Origin: Tenodera sinensis
Lineage: Eukaryota; Arthropoda; Insecta; Mantodea; Mantidae
Length of the DNA stretch: 64,000 nt
Assembly: GCA_030765045.1 (NCBI GenBank)
Contig: CM060965.1
Coordinates: 60,726,787-60,790,786, forward strand
Reading direction: 5' to 3'
Made by a program: the position numbers and the translations under genes. The notes beneath the pieces were generated by a model that saw only the letters and a list, made by a program, of their open reading frames with translations, ran no database searches and had not been told where the DNA came from. Below are positions 1-11,099 of the stretch, in pieces (the first letter of the stretch is position 1; the number at the start of each line of letters is the position of its first letter).

Positions 1-319
1 GCTCGGAAGTTGATGAAATATCACTGTTGTGAGACATCACAGAGAATGCAGGATGAGATATAAACTCGTTTCCCTTAAATACGAACCAATATAGCCTAAT
101 CTTATTTTGCATTTTTTGTTGCATTTTTAAGGTCTAGTGGTGATTTTTAAGGAAATTTTGTACTTTTTGCTGCATCCTTTGTTACTTTTGAACGAAATTT
201 TTTACTATACGGTGAAGATACGGTTAGTTTATTGAATTCTACTGCATCGTTTCCTTACGATAGCAGCAGTCTCGTTTATCACTCATGATTGCGTGAATGC
301 TGATTAAAACATAGTTGTT
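1..319. other. Unannotated AT-rich flank
   Basis: I see no coding signal, repeat boundary or RNA gene in this stretch. Base composition is AT-rich and changes sharply to GC-rich near 340, where a retroelement fragment begins. Confidence 0.6.
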
Positions 320-990
320 TACTGCATTGCATCTTCTGACCTCGCAGGAACCGGTCGCCTGGTTCCCTGTCGCCGCTGTTGCCAGTTCGGCCATGAGGCC
401 GATACTTGCACAGCCGGCCCCAAGTGCCACTACTGCGGTGCCCGGGCCCTTACAGCTCAGTGCACAGGGCACAAACCTCCGACACCGCCGTAGGTACTGC
501 GCCACCTGTAATGGCTTCGGCCATTACACAGGCCAGGCGCAGTGCCCTCTCCATCCCCGCCGAGCCCAGCAGTGGCGCACACCGCTCCACAGCCAGCTCA
601 ACCAGACCAACAACCAGCGCGGACAACACAAACCACAACACCAGCACCAAGAGACGACGCTGCAACGGTCGCCCCCTCCCGAGACAATGCCTGGCTGGAT
701 GCAGTACAGGATCTCCATTCAGAGATCCTCAACATCAGCTCCCACCAGGCCACCCTGGAGGAGGCCATCTCTACCCTCAAAGACGCCATCACCACGATAT
801 GTAGCTGCTTCGCCTCACCAGAAGACCGACATAGTCACACCACACAAGCTTCTCTAGGAACAGCAATAGCCACACCAGATGCAGACTCTCCACCCACACC
901 AGTACAACTCCGACAACATAACGGCCGCGGCTGCGACGCGCTATGTCGGCAAATGAAGTGTGCAAACTTCGTACACAGACACCAAGATGA
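320..990 (+). pseudogene. Non-LTR retrotransposon ORF1 (gag) fragment with zinc knuckles
   Basis: This GC-rich island encodes remnants of an ORF1 nucleic-acid-binding protein of the I/Jockey kind. In one frame, starting at 368, there is an exact C-x2-C-x4-H-x4-C knuckle (CRRCCQFGHEADTC), followed by a degenerate one (CHYCGARALTAQC). A stop at 491 closes that frame. A further C-x2-C-x4-H-x6-C motif (CATCNGFGH..C) lies in a neighbouring frame, so at least one frameshift has occurred. The downstream frame (542-994) is Pro/Thr/Gln-rich and ends with a helical stretch (LEEAISTLKDAI) like the C-terminal part of such proteins. ORF1 proteins of this class bind element RNA in the cytoplasm. No endonuclease or reverse transcriptase follows, so this is an isolated fragment. 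The clade is uncertain. Confidence 0.6.
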
Positions 991-1079
991 ATAATCATGA
1001 CTAGCGCCAGGCATTTAATGACCTATAATTTGGTAAAAAATGCAAAATAAAAAAGAAAATTATAAATCTACATGTTAGA

Positions 1080-2601
1080 ATATCTTTTATTGAAGAAATT
1101 CCATTTCAGTGCACTTTTATAACAACTTTAAGTTGCAGTTAACAATCACAAATTGGCGGAGATTCTACAACGGAAATGACTGTCTACAACTGCGAGTACT
1201 GACTTATAAATGGAAAAGCTTCTCTCTGCTTCAACGGAAACAATTGGGGCATACTGAAAGCAAGCAATATCTCCTGGATTTAACTCACAGTCAGCAAGAG
1301 AAAACTGTTCATCAGACAAAGCACTGCCGATTGAACACAATGTTTTGTACGCCCTGTTCTTGTATATACACTTCTTTATTTTAATTGCCACTGCATCATC
1401 CACTTTACCATATGCATGGCTCAAATCATTCACTACTTTATCCACTATTTGTAGCTGTTCCATTAATGTCACTTGGGATTTCTCCAGAGAACTTATTGCA
1501 TCAGGAAGGAATCCAAAATTGGTGTTTATATAAGGAAGTTTACCTGCAATTTCATTATCAACCAGCAGTTCTTGCACCTTTTTTTATTAACACAGACTCA
1601 GCATTATCAAAAGAATCAACTACTTTCTTCACTATGTCAAAATTCTTGCAATAATAACTACAATCCTCGAGTCATGTTCCCCATCTAGTCAAAACAGGTG
1701 AAAAGGGCAGTTGAATTTCTGGAGCTTCTGCTTTGAATGCTACAACTCGAGAGCAGGCTTTCAAGAATATTTTCTTGATGTATCCAATTAATTTATCCAC
1801 TTCAGGAAAATTCGCACGTACTTCTTCCGCGACCTGGTGCAATGCGTGCGCTAAATATGTCACATGCACCATTTTTGGGTAGAGTGCACTTAAAGAAGCA
1901 GCAGCTTTTATCATATTGGGTGCTGCATCTGTTATAAACAGCAATACATTGGAATTTTGAATCCCATTAAGCCAAAGTATTCTCAATGCATGGTCAAATA
2001 CTACAGATGGTTGAATAGTTCACTTTGTCCAGCTGCTCACAATGTAATAGAAATTCTTCTCCGGGGCTGTGTGCTTCTAGAACTCCAACAATAACATTCG
2101 CTACATAACGGCCTACAGAGTCTGTCTTGTCGATGGATATAAATATATTCTTTTCTCCGATTCTTTTTCTTATTTGTTGCAAGGTTTTGTCGTAGCACCA
2201 ATCTACGTAGGTTCTTCTCAATGTTCTGGGATCTGGAATTAATTTTCCTGTCTCCTCTTCTAAGAAAGCACGCAGCTCAGGATGATTCAGCTTGTGAAGT
2301 GGAATATTGGCAGATAGAAATGCTTCACATAATTTCTCACAAAATGGTGAAAATATTGAATGAGTTTCGCCCAGAAGCATCTGATGTAAGCTTACACTGG
2401 ATTTATTTTCAAGTCGTTGCAGGCCATATTTATGCTTCTCCCATGACATGTTGTTCTACTGTAAACGTTTTTAAGCAGTCACTCTCACATCACAGATCTT
2501 GCAGAATAATATATTACCGTCCGTGGAAAAAAAATATTTTCTCTATATTTTGAAATAAATGCCTTCAATTTAACACTATTACTTCCCTTTACTTTAGACA
2601 T
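1080..2601 (-). pseudogene. hAT-superfamily transposase, DUF659 type, broken
   Basis: Read from an ATG at 2601-2599, three frames together give a nearly complete hAT transposase. The N-terminal finger-like part contains CKICDVRV and the conserved EKHKYGL. The next block (2449-1994) has HPELRAFLEEETGKLIPD and the catalytic-region segment ISIDKTDSVGRYVANVIVG, where the family usually has DET. The third block (1986-1672) has FITDAAPNM and the HVTYLAHALHQVAEEVR helix. The last block (1577-1146) carries the hAT dimerisation motif SVEAERSFSIYKSVL. In-frame stops and frame changes near 2440, 1990 and 1660 make it non-functional. The C-terminal tail can be followed in a shifted frame to about 1080. 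Related fragments lie at 3722-5427 (+) and 62652-63140 (-). Confidence 0.85.
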
Positions 2602-3361
2602 CTTGCTCTTATGGTGCTCGTACAGGTGTTAGGAACAACTGATCACCTCACTTAACAGCACAACAATGCCGTTTTACCTGGATATAGGAATTTCCTCGGG
2701 AGTGTGGGCAAGTCCATTAACCACATTCCTTAAAAAATATGGGTAGGAGGTAGCTTAAGCTCTAAAAATTGAATTCCTAGAAGTGGGCCAGTTCATAATT
2801 CACATTCCTTAAAAAATAGGGGTAGGAGTTAGCATAGCATTTACTTAAATCCAAATAATTTTATTGACAAGGAAAAATACTGAATTTTAATTTTAAAGAA
2901 AATGAATTAAATACAAATAATCTCCCAACCTTCCGGAAAAGTGTTAAAAATGCTCAAAATGACCTAAAAATTGCCCAAAAAATGACCTATCCGCAAAAAA
3001 AAGTAAGAAAATGCACAAAAATGCCCTAACAAATTGCTTTTAGTTAACTCGTTAGTCAATGCCATACCCTTCTGTATATGCAAACAATGGTTCAACCTTC
3101 ATAAGGAAAAGATGCAAAATCATTAATTGCCTTGCCCTAATCATGACCAACGACATCATCCACCACCACTACAGAGTTCACTACTCACAACTTTCACCAT
3201 CACTAGCCACCAGGGGCCACTCAGGACTTAGGTCATGTTTGTCCTCTAGCACTTCAGTAATCTCACTCGCTGTTACTGCCACTGGCAGGCAGCACTCATC
3301 TATCACCACAGAATGCGCAGGTGCATTATTGCGGCACTGCAGCAATGAGGATTTGACTCAA
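2602..3361. other. Unannotated intergenic stretch
   Basis: No gene is supported here. Two short similar blocks (around 2685-2750 and 2785-2830, both with TTCCTTAAAAAATA followed by GGGTAGGAG) suggest a local duplication or the decayed end of the flanking hAT element. The rest is AT-rich with no recognisable repeat. Confidence 0.4.
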
Positions 3362-3490
3362 GACTTCCGGTGGGTTTTATTAGTGAGTAGGCTGTCCGGG
3401 TTCGAAGCCCGGGTAGGAGTCTTACACTCGCATGATTGCATGTGGTAGGGGCGTAAGTAGCCTTTTCCCCCACCACAAACAAGAAAAAAA
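3362..3490 (+). repeat. Short SINE, copy 1
   Basis: A compact element starts GACTTCCGGTGGG, has a Pol III B-box-like GGTTCGAAGCC near 3410, and ends in an A-rich tail. A second copy with the same start, B box and TTTTCCCCCACCAC tail is at 7899-8008. Retroposition by a Pol III transcript is inferred from the B box and A tail. No clear target duplication was seen. Confidence 0.65.
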
Positions 3491-3679
3491 CATCACTGGA
3501 ATGATTCAACGAAGATTATATATTACACTTACCTCGTCCCGTGAGTCTGTGTGCAGTTGCTCAATAGTCAGACTACAGGTATTATACGCAGTCCCAGAAA
3601 CAGATTAGTTTGTTTCGCGAAAGTTAAACTGTGAAAAGCCGAAAGTAAAGGACGGTAGGCAACGTTTCTTGCGAAAGTT

Positions 3680-3761
3680 AGTGACTGAATTTAGTGTCTG
3701 TGTATTTTCTATAGATGGTTAGTGACTGAATGTGGTGTCAGTGTATTTTCTACAGATGGAA
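3680..3761 (+). repeat. 41-bp tandem duplication
   Basis: The block beginning AGTGACTGAA and containing GTGTATTTTCTA occurs at 3680 and again at 3721, with a few differences. It lies just before the recognisable start of the second hAT pseudogene. Confidence 0.7.
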
Positions 3762-5427
3762 GTATACTATATGGCAAGTTGTGTGATGCTAAAGTAAGTG
3801 CAGAGAAACATTATACAGTGCAGCAGCATATCGGGCGCGAAAAACACTTAAAGGCTATTGCACGCTCAAAAGAAAGAAAGGCTTTTAATTCCTTACGAGT
3901 GAAAGTGTGGGGAATCATCCAAAAAATCAGATTTTTGCACAAATACTTGTAGAGCACTAGTTTCTGCCAACATCCCATTAGCAAATATTAACATTGCCAT
4001 ATTTCGGCAATTTCTGTAGAAATGTACTGGGCAGAGCATTCCAGATGAATCTTAGGAAAGATTGCTTGTAGGGTCGTGACGAAGACAGGATAGGCAAAAT
4101 CCGGCATATAGGCATATCGGGCGCGAAAAACACTTAAAGGCTATTGCACGCTCAAGGGAAAGAAAGGCTTTTAATTCCTTACGAGTGAAAGTGTGGGGAA
4201 TCATCCAAAAAATCAGATTTTTGCACAAATATTTGTAGAGCACTAGTTTCTGCCAATATCCCATTAGCAAAAATTAACATTGCCATATTTCGGCAATTTC
4301 TGCAGAAATGTACTGGGCAGAGCATTCCAGATGAATCTTAGGAAAGGTTACTTGTAGGGTCGTGACGAAGACAGGATAGGCAAAATCCGTGATTTTATAG
4401 GAAGTTAGAAAATATTGGTTTATATAGATGAAACGAGTGATAAAGACGGGCATTATGTTGCTAATGTCTTTATTGGTACATTGGAAGCTGACACTCTAAA
4501 ATTTTTCTTCTTACAACCGAAGTTATCGAGAAGGTAACCACCATTCTATTTGCAAACTTGTTGATCAAAGCATGTTTATTTTGTGGCCACAGGGCATAAA
4601 GCATGAAAATGTTTTGCTTTTGGTAACAGATGCCGCCAAATATATGGTGAAATCTGGCACATCAATTAAATAAATTTATACTAAAGTGGTTCATGTCACA
4701 TACGTCGCTCATGCGCTTCATAGAGTGTGCGAACTAGTGCGTGAAAAATTTCCGAGAGTTAGCAAACTCATAAAATGTAACAAGGGTATTTCTGAAATCT
4801 CCTTCAAGAATAAGACATTCGTGAAATTGCTCATAATCTACGCTTGCCACCTGAACCAATAGTAACACGTTGGGGCACATGGATCAGAGTGTGTACTTAC
4901 TATTGCGAACAATTCGATATAGTGGAATCAGTGTTTCACAATTTTGACAGAGACAGTGCGGCTTCCATAGCCATTTCTCTAGACTTAAGGGAAACCTAGT
5001 ATATATCAGTGCAAACTTTTCAATTTTGGCAGAAACAATAGCATGGTTAGAGAAAAGAGATGCTAGCGTACATTGAGCTATTCAAAAGATCAAAGATGTC
5101 GAAGAAAATTTACAACGATGTGTTGGACAAATTGCACAAGAAGTTAGTGAGAAATTAAAAAGCGTATAGGGAAAGAACACTGGGTACCATCGATGTGTAA
5201 AATCGAAAAAAAAAAAAAAAATTGCTACAAGGTAAAAATTTCAACATCAGTATTTTTGAAGAAGATTTTTCACCAGGGCACCTTGGTCATTTCAAGTATG
5301 TGCACATGGCGTCAGTTGATGCAGAGAGGAGTTTTTCAATGTGCAGGAATGTTCTTCAAAATAACCGGCGGTTCTTCAAACCTGAGGCGTCACGAATGGC
5401 GATTGTTCTCTATTGCAATGCTGAATA
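3722..5427 (+). pseudogene. Second hAT transposase relic, DUF659 type
   Basis: This is a heavily decayed relative of the hAT at 1080-2601, in the opposite orientation. Readable pieces in order are VFSTDGSILYGKLCD and QQHIGREKHLKAIA (3742-3870), then a segment resembling the F..ANIPL..RQFL..YTGQSIPD block interrupted by stops. Next come VYIDETSDKDGHYVANVFIG (about 4415-4475), HVTYVAHALHRVCELVREKF (about 4690-4755), and the C-terminal dimerisation motif SVDAERSFSMCRNVLQNNRR (5310-5370). A 278-bp tandem duplication (3826-4389) interrupts the N-terminal third. Many stops and frame changes, plus an A-run near 5205, show it is dead. It keeps the DET of the catalytic block, unlike the first copy. 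Confidence 0.8.
3826..4389 (+). repeat. Tandem duplication of 278 bp inside the hAT relic
   Basis: The segment from GCATATCGGGCGCGAAAAA to GCAAAATCCG is present at 3826-4103 and again at 4112-4389, separated by 8 bp. The offset is 286 bp throughout. The copies differ at only a handful of positions (for example CAAAAG versus CAAGGG near 3868 and 4154), so the duplication is younger than the decay of the transposase. Confidence 0.9.
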
Positions 5428-6338
5428 AGAGGTATGTCTATAAATATTATTTTATCCTGATAGTTAAATGTGCATGGGCTGGATAAATTTATATTTATCA
5501 AAACATCGGCCATTTTTAAGCATTTTAATGAGAACATATCAAAAATGTAAAGTTATTTAAAAAGAATAACGTCATTTCTCCTTCAATTTAAGGACATTTT
5601 ATAGATCATTCTTCGTAGATTTTTATGTAATCAACTTCCGAGCCCTAGTCATAGTTATGCTCGCAAGATACTACTCCTTCCGAAGTCAGCACAGCAGCGC
5701 ATTCCACCCCTCGAGTGAGCGAAGTCCCAGGCGAAGGGGCAGGATTTTCCCCTTGATTTTTTTACCCAGAATTTCCCTCCACTAAAATATCCCAGTGTTA
5801 TATAACGAGACAAACAGCGAAACACACTACTGAAATGCTTTCCTCCCATCAACAATTACTTTGTACCTGTACCTCTCTCTCGACCGACAGACGGAAAAGG
5901 CCTGGTTACATCAACTGCACACTGCTATAAAGGTTAAAGGCATGTGAATGCTGGCCAATGCTCAAGCAGAGCACTTTTGCCAAGCGTAGTGCGTGTACCG
6001 GCAGAGGTTCTGATAAGAGTGTGTGAGATGCATGTACCACATTTGGCAGCGCTGGTAGGAGGGACAAGTTTAGGATTCGCTGGGTACTGCAGTAGGGCCC
6101 GCCTCCATATGTCTTTAACTTTTGCGAGGATTATAGACGCATTGGGTAGTTTCTTGGGAAAACTGATCATAATTATGTCCTACCATAAAATGTTTGCTAG
6201 CAAATTTGCATGATGGCTACGTACCGAGGAGTAGAACAATCCAGCACTTCAACTCATAAGAGGCAGAGGACGATGAATAATTGTTTTAATCAACACATCA
6301 ATTTTTATATATATTTACATTTTTTATTATTACATTAA
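5428..6338. other. Unannotated stretch between hAT relic and SINE
   Basis: No gene or recognised repeat. Short open frames on both strands around 5934-6213 are antisense mirror images with no family resemblance. Part of this stretch may be the 3' end of the preceding hAT element. Confidence 0.4.
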
Positions 6339-6735
6339 GGTATGGCCGTGGCCGAGCGGTTAGATCATTCGCCTGCCACCTAGGCGGCCCGGGTTCGATT
6401 CCAGGGACCCGCATGTGGTATTTGTGGTGGACGAAGCGGCGTCTGGGCGGGTTTTCTCCTGTTTCCCCCACCACTTATTCCACCAATTGCTCCATCACAT
6501 TTCAATTCATCCATTTCGCCTGCATTTCATATCATCCTCTTCCTCACTATCATACCTGGTGCTTGGCTGACCATCCGCTGTCGGATTTTCACTCTGTCCG
6601 ATCCATAGGTTTGGCTGCTCCCCGACAGGCATCTGACCCTAGTGACCCTCAAGGTCTAGCCCTAGGCACTGGCTTGTAAGTCTAGGGGGTGTATGTCCTA
6701 TAGCGGAGGGTAATCACATAAAGAAGATATGAAGT
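6339..6735 (+). repeat. tRNA-derived SINE (leucine/serine-type head)
   Basis: The head carries a Pol III A box (TGGCCGAGCGG, about 6349) and B box (GGTTCGATTCC, about 6392) at tRNA-like spacing, with GCCTGCCACCTAGGCGG between them. A CT-rich non-tRNA body of about 300 bp follows, ending GGGGGTGTATGTCCTATAG..GGAGGGTAATCACATAAAGAAGA. A related tail without the head occurs at 16409-16472. The TGGCCGAGCGG box is typical of class II tRNAs. It is a retroposon, not a functional tRNA, because there is no closing acceptor stem. Confidence 0.8.
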
Positions 6736-7131
6736 AGTTTTTTTGTGCTTTTATGGAGTTTGAGTGATTTTTAAATGTATATCCGACGGGCAAATGAAGT
6801 CAAAGTAACGGCTGCATGTGTAATATAAGTTTTAATTTCATTTTTGAAAGAAAATATGAAAATTTCTAATTTTGACAGGTTTTGGCGTATTTTTGTGTTT
6901 GGTCTGGTGGAAAAAATAATCGTGTGTTGGCAATACCGAGTGAGGCGTGAGCACGAGCACAGATTTTGATGAGCGGTGGCTGTGCAGTTTGTGGTGTTCT
7001 GTGGTGAGTGAGGAGAGTTGAATTGAGGGAGAAAGGATGATGCCGAGATTAATAATATAATTCTTTTATATTCTACAGTGATAGATACAGTGGTTCCACA
7101 TTGTGTTTTCTGTGACGGTGAGGCAGAAGAC
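6736..7131 (+). promoter_or_regulatory. Presumed 5' flank and 5' UTR of FliI
   Basis: The promoter and 5' UTR of the FliI gene are expected here, since the first coding exon starts at 7132. TTCTACAG at about 7072-7079 resembles a 3' splice site, so the UTR might include a short non-coding exon. The start codon context is GAAGACATGG, with G at -3 and +4, which is favourable. No TATA box or initiator can be assigned with confidence. Confidence 0.35.
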
Positions 7132-7194
7132 ATGGCGAATACGGGCGTTCTACCGTTTGTTCGAGGTATTGACTTCACACGAAATGATTTCAGG
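7132..7194 (+). CDS. FliI: Flightless-I, coding exon 1 (residues 1-21)
   Basis: The exon begins ATGGCGAATACG and encodes MANTGVLPFVRGIDFTRNDF plus R, closely matching the N-terminus of animal Flightless-I proteins (GVLPFVRG and a following NDF). A strong donor, GGTAAGT, follows at 7195 in phase 0. Flightless-I is a gelsolin-superfamily protein with an N-terminal leucine-rich-repeat domain. It binds actin and remodels filaments, acts with nuclear receptor coactivators, and is named for the Drosophila flight-muscle phenotype. Joining the eight exons of this window gives 450 codons without a stop and with consistent phases (0,0,2,2,1,2,1,0). The gelsolin repeats are outside the window, so the gene is partial. 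Confidence 0.95.
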
Positions 7195-7898
7195 GTAAGT
7201 TCTCGATGTTTTTGAATGTACATATTCTTAAATGTGATTTAATAAAGGGGTGAATATTTTATATTTACCGCCACATGTATAAGCGGATGAAAGATGATTT
7301 AAAGAAAAAATATACTTATATTACACATGGAAGTATATGTGATCAGCAAGCCATCCACCCTCCCTTTTTAAAATATTTTCTTAGAAATGACAAATCGCTA
7401 AATGACAACAGTGTGGTCGATTTTGTTAAAACTGCGCATCCTCGGCGGAAAGTGTCAACCAATGAGTAACTTGGTAGTAATACTTAGTTGGGACTGCACT
7501 TGGAAGCCCTGTACTTAACCTACTTTTCATTTCCCCTCCGAGCAAGTTGGTTCCGCCATCACTACTTCCTTCAACTGGGATATCTACCACTGAATGCACC
7601 GCTAAGTTAGTATTGCCGCTTAGTTTTCTGGTTGGTAGGTTAGGTTATATTTGGTTTATCTTTAAAATTTGTCTAGGTAATCAAGATCTTCCCATTCTAT
7701 TAACATGTTCTATCCATTTTTCTCTATAATTTTCTATATGTTGTAACATAGAAGTAACTTTTAGTTGATTAATTGATTTAATATCTCTGCACTTTCTTTT
7801 CTATTCCATAATGTAAATCCTGCAGGGTAAACCTGTGCGAGAGCGTCCTCACGTGATTCACTGACAGTGACACTGCAGCATAGAGGCCTCGACCTTAA

Positions 7899-8008
7899 GA
7901 CTTCCGGTGGGTTTTTTTTGTGAGTAGGCTACCCGGGTTCGAAGCCAGGGTAGGAGTCTTACACTCGAGGGCCTAAGTAGCCTTTTTCCCCACCACAAAA
8001 AAAAAAAA
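7899..8008 (+). repeat. Short SINE, copy 2
   Basis: The same element as at 3362-3490: GACTTCCGGTGGG start, GGTTCGAAGCC B box, CTTACACTCG and a CCCCACCAC tail ending in a run of A. It lacks the CATGATTGCATGTGGTA segment of copy 1, so there are at least two variants. Confidence 0.65.
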
Positions 8009-8514
8009 GGCACCCATTTCTTCATTTTGAAGACAGACAGTCTTCTTCAGGGAGTTATAAAATTTTCGGCTTCTTCGAAGATGAACTTCCAAATGTGATT
8101 TGGCTGCAAGTTTCGAAGCTTAGCAGAGATGTGGACTTTTTCATTTGGCATGAAGTTCCTCACAAAGAGAACAGATATCTATTTATGGTCTGTCAAACTT
8201 ATAGTCAGTTTTTCCGAAAATTCTGCTTGTAGAAGTCATATTGCACAGCTGTATCTGGATAAGTACCACAGTACAAGTCATACACTTTTCTTACACACAG
8301 CTGAGAATCAGCGCACGGGACTGAAAGGTAGTAAGTCAATGACTTAATGCCTTTCTCCTCTGCTCACATTACTCACAACAGCATTTTATCATACAAGGGA
8401 AAGGCTGACTTGATGCTTTTCAGTGTCGTTTGATGCACCTTGACAAGTTAGTTCAGAATGTGCAATAAAAAAAAGTGCCTTAATGCCTTTCAGCTCCAAC
8501 CGATTCAATTGTCC

Positions 8515-8900
8515 CACTCTGGAAGAAAGATAAAAGAGCTTCACCAAAAAACAAATTACAGACCAATAGATCTTACTAGCATAATAGCAAAAGTGATGGA
8601 AAGAATGATGTCAAATAGCTTAAATTGGTTTCTAGAATCACAAAATTTAATTTCCCCGGTCAAGCCGGATTCAGAGAGTTCTACTCTACAAACGAACAAT
8701 CTTAATTCTCAGTCTAGAAATCAAAGACTTCTTCAATAGAAAAGAAGATAATGTGTCAGCTTTTATTAATTTCCAAAGTGCAAATGATTTTATATGCAGA
8801 ACAAAACTGCTAAAGAAAGTAAAAAATAGAAATAGGTACACAAGGTCCAGTGTTTTCATGGCTATACCATTTCCTAACTCAACGCTTTGTTGCCACCAGA
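8515..8900 (+). pseudogene. Non-LTR reverse transcriptase fragment (5' part of RT)
   Basis: Translation across two frames gives a typical start of a non-LTR reverse transcriptase: NYRPIDLTSIIAKVMERMMS and LNWFLESQNLISP, then a frameshifted FR-like region. After that come SLEIKDFFNRKEDNVSAF and INFQSA, at the place of the first catalytic block. The alignment then stops. The 3' part of a compatible RT resumes at 10270 and a C-terminal tail lies at 12125, so the element was probably split by the intervening DNA transposons. This is inferred from order and orientation, not from a proven empty site. Confidence 0.65.
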
Positions 8901-9118
8901 TTTGGAAGGAATATGTGGCCAAGTGGATGACTTGTTTTTCTCTGCTTTGAAAGTGCAGTATCATGCAGTATTCAGCTGATGCTGATATTGTGGGCTGAAT
9001 TATTACCAGTGTGCTGTACTTAGTCACAAAGTGTATTGTGGCTCAGCTTTTGTGTTCTACTGTATAGCATGTATTTATTTGTGATTCACATGTGTTAACT
9101 CAATCAACTTGCCAAGTG

Positions 9119-9967
9119 AAAATGCGATTTGCAGAAAGATTCCCAGGTGTAAAAGTTCCAGGCTGCACAACAATCCATAAACTTTACAATAAATTTCAGT
9201 CCACAGGAAGTGTTCATGCTTAGAAGTCTAAAAGACAGCGTATGGTTCTTACCAAAGAAACATTAGACAACATTGGTCATCGTTTGGAGAATTCCCCCCA
9301 AAAATCACTTTGGCGTCTGTCACAGCAGGCAGGCATTTCTTATGGCTCTTTGCAAAGAGCTACTGGACTGCTGAAGTTAAAACCATTTAAAATAACTGTG
9401 GCACACACTCTTCAAGCAGGTGATCCTATAATTAGGTGCACATTTTGTGAGTGAACTCTTCAATAGTGTTTACAATGGTGAAATTGACTCACATTTAATA
9501 TTTTTAATGGACAAGGCTTGGTTCCATCTTCATGGATATGTGTATACACAAAATAATTGTTATTGGAGCTCTGAGAAACCTCATATTGTTCATGAAATAC
9601 CCCTTCATGATGAAAAAATTTGTGTATGGTGCACCATTAGTGGAGAAAGAGTTATAGGCCCTTTTTTTTTTTTTGGAGCCAACAATTGACGCATGTACAT
9701 ATGTGAATACAATTTTGCCCACTATTTTTAGAGAATTAACTCCCTTGGTCCCCTGAGCTAAGCCCCTTCGATTTCTATCTCTGGGGTACTGTAAAGCATA
9801 AAGTGTACAAGACAAACCCACACACCCTGAAAGAATTAAAACAAAATATCCGCCAGGAAATTACTAGCATTTCTCAACGTGAGCTACAGCAAGTGATGGA
9901 TGATTTCCTAAAGAGGTGCCAAAAATGTATGGACAATGACGGTGGCCAGTTTGAGCATCTCCTTTAA
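9119..9967 (+). pseudogene. Mariner/IS630-type transposase with DUF4817-like N-terminus, deleted
   Basis: Upstream helix-turn-helix part: KMRFAERFPGVKVPGC and IHKLYNKFQSTGSVH, then RMVLTKETLDNIGHRLE and SLWRLSQQAGISYGSLQRAT. The catalytic part has LIFLMDKAWFHLHGYV with QNNCYWSSEKPHIVHEIPLH and VWCTISGERVIGPFFF. It then jumps to LSPFDFYLWGTVKHKVYK and a C-terminal QVMDDFLKRCQKCM. These motifs match the insect family whose catalytic block reads DEAWFHL. The segment normally holding the second catalytic aspartate (between GPFFF and LSPFDFYLWG) is missing or scrambled, and a 12-nt T run sits at about 9662. In-frame stops confirm a pseudogene. It probably inserted into the surrounding non-LTR element. 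Confidence 0.75.
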
Positions 9968-10269
9968 TAACATTGGTATGTAAACACCTTTAAAAGTAGT
10001 TTTAAAAATGTATGGTTTCATCTGTGCTGTTCTATGACAGCAGCAGATGGCAACAAGCGCCAAGGATGCCTACAGATAAAACAGCACAACCAGTTCAGTC
10101 TTTTGGATTACCCGTTTGTTGTATGATGGAGTAGCAGGGACCTTTCTGATAAATGTACAAGGAGTTACATGACCTGTGCAAGTCATTTCTATGTCTAGCA
10201 TTGTGGCTGTGTACAATAGAATTAATTTAAAGGTTAGTTATTAACCACATGACACACTAGTAAAAATAT

Positions 10270-10965
10270 GTATTGATTCATGATAATATCCTGCAGGTGG
10301 TTTCCATGCTCTATGTGAGATGGCATCAGTTCCAAACAAGCATTACAATAAATTTGATAAATACATACTTCAGTAATAGACATCAAGCAGTAGTTGTCGT
10401 TAATACGAAATATCAAAATTCTTACCTGCTAAATCAAGACTTCCATAGGGCTCAAAGAAACATTAGTATGCTCAGGTCCATTCTTATTCATAATTTAGAT
10501 AATGAACTTCCAAAATGTATCCCTTGCGAAACAATATTATATGGTGATGACACAACACTACTAATTTCTAACATGAGTAAAGACAATTTTGAACACTAAT
10601 GTACAAATGATGAAAATGGCATTGCAACTTAATAAGCAAAAAATGAACCAATCCTTTTTTATTTAAATCTCAAAAATGAAGATAATAAGTATTTAAAACT
10701 CTTAGGCCTTTATGTCGATAAAAAGTTAAACTGGAACCATTTTATAAATTATATTTGCAATAAACTCGCACAGGTAACATTTCTGCTGTATAAACTCAGG
10801 AACAATAAAAGTGAGGATTGGCTTGTGCATGCCTAGTATGTATTATTCCAATTATGCTTAACATAAAGCATTCTTTTCTGGGGAAATTATGTAGGAGCAA
10901 AAGTAGTTTTTAAATGGCAAAAGAAAGGCACTTAAAAGTATGCTAGGGCTGCCTACATTATTTTA
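10270..10965 (+). pseudogene. Non-LTR reverse transcriptase fragment (3' part of RT)
   Basis: The first frame gives LINTYFSNRHQAVVV and ILIHNLDNELPKC, then ETILYGDDTTLLI, the catalytic Y-x-D-D block of reverse transcriptase with one substitution. Shifted frames continue with KYLKLLGLYVDKKLNWNHFI (about 10690-10745), the RT thumb/connection typical of Jockey-like elements, and WQKKALKSMLGLPT near 10915-10955. Stops and frameshifts interrupt it. Orientation and order fit continuation of the fragment at 8515-8900. Confidence 0.65.
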
Positions 10966-11099
10966 GTTGGTTGAAACTCAAGTCGCTTGAGGGCATGCGG
11001 GACTGAACATTACACTCACTGCGGGCCACACAGTCCCGTATTATCATTGCAGTGGTGGTGTAATGCTACTTACTAGTACTGCTGTGTGCTACTTACAAT

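Noticed and set aside
6771..7223. Minus-strand 150-codon protein overlapping FliI exon 1
   Set aside because: It overlaps the well-supported exon 1 in antisense, has no recognisable domain and is Ser/Thr/Asn-rich.
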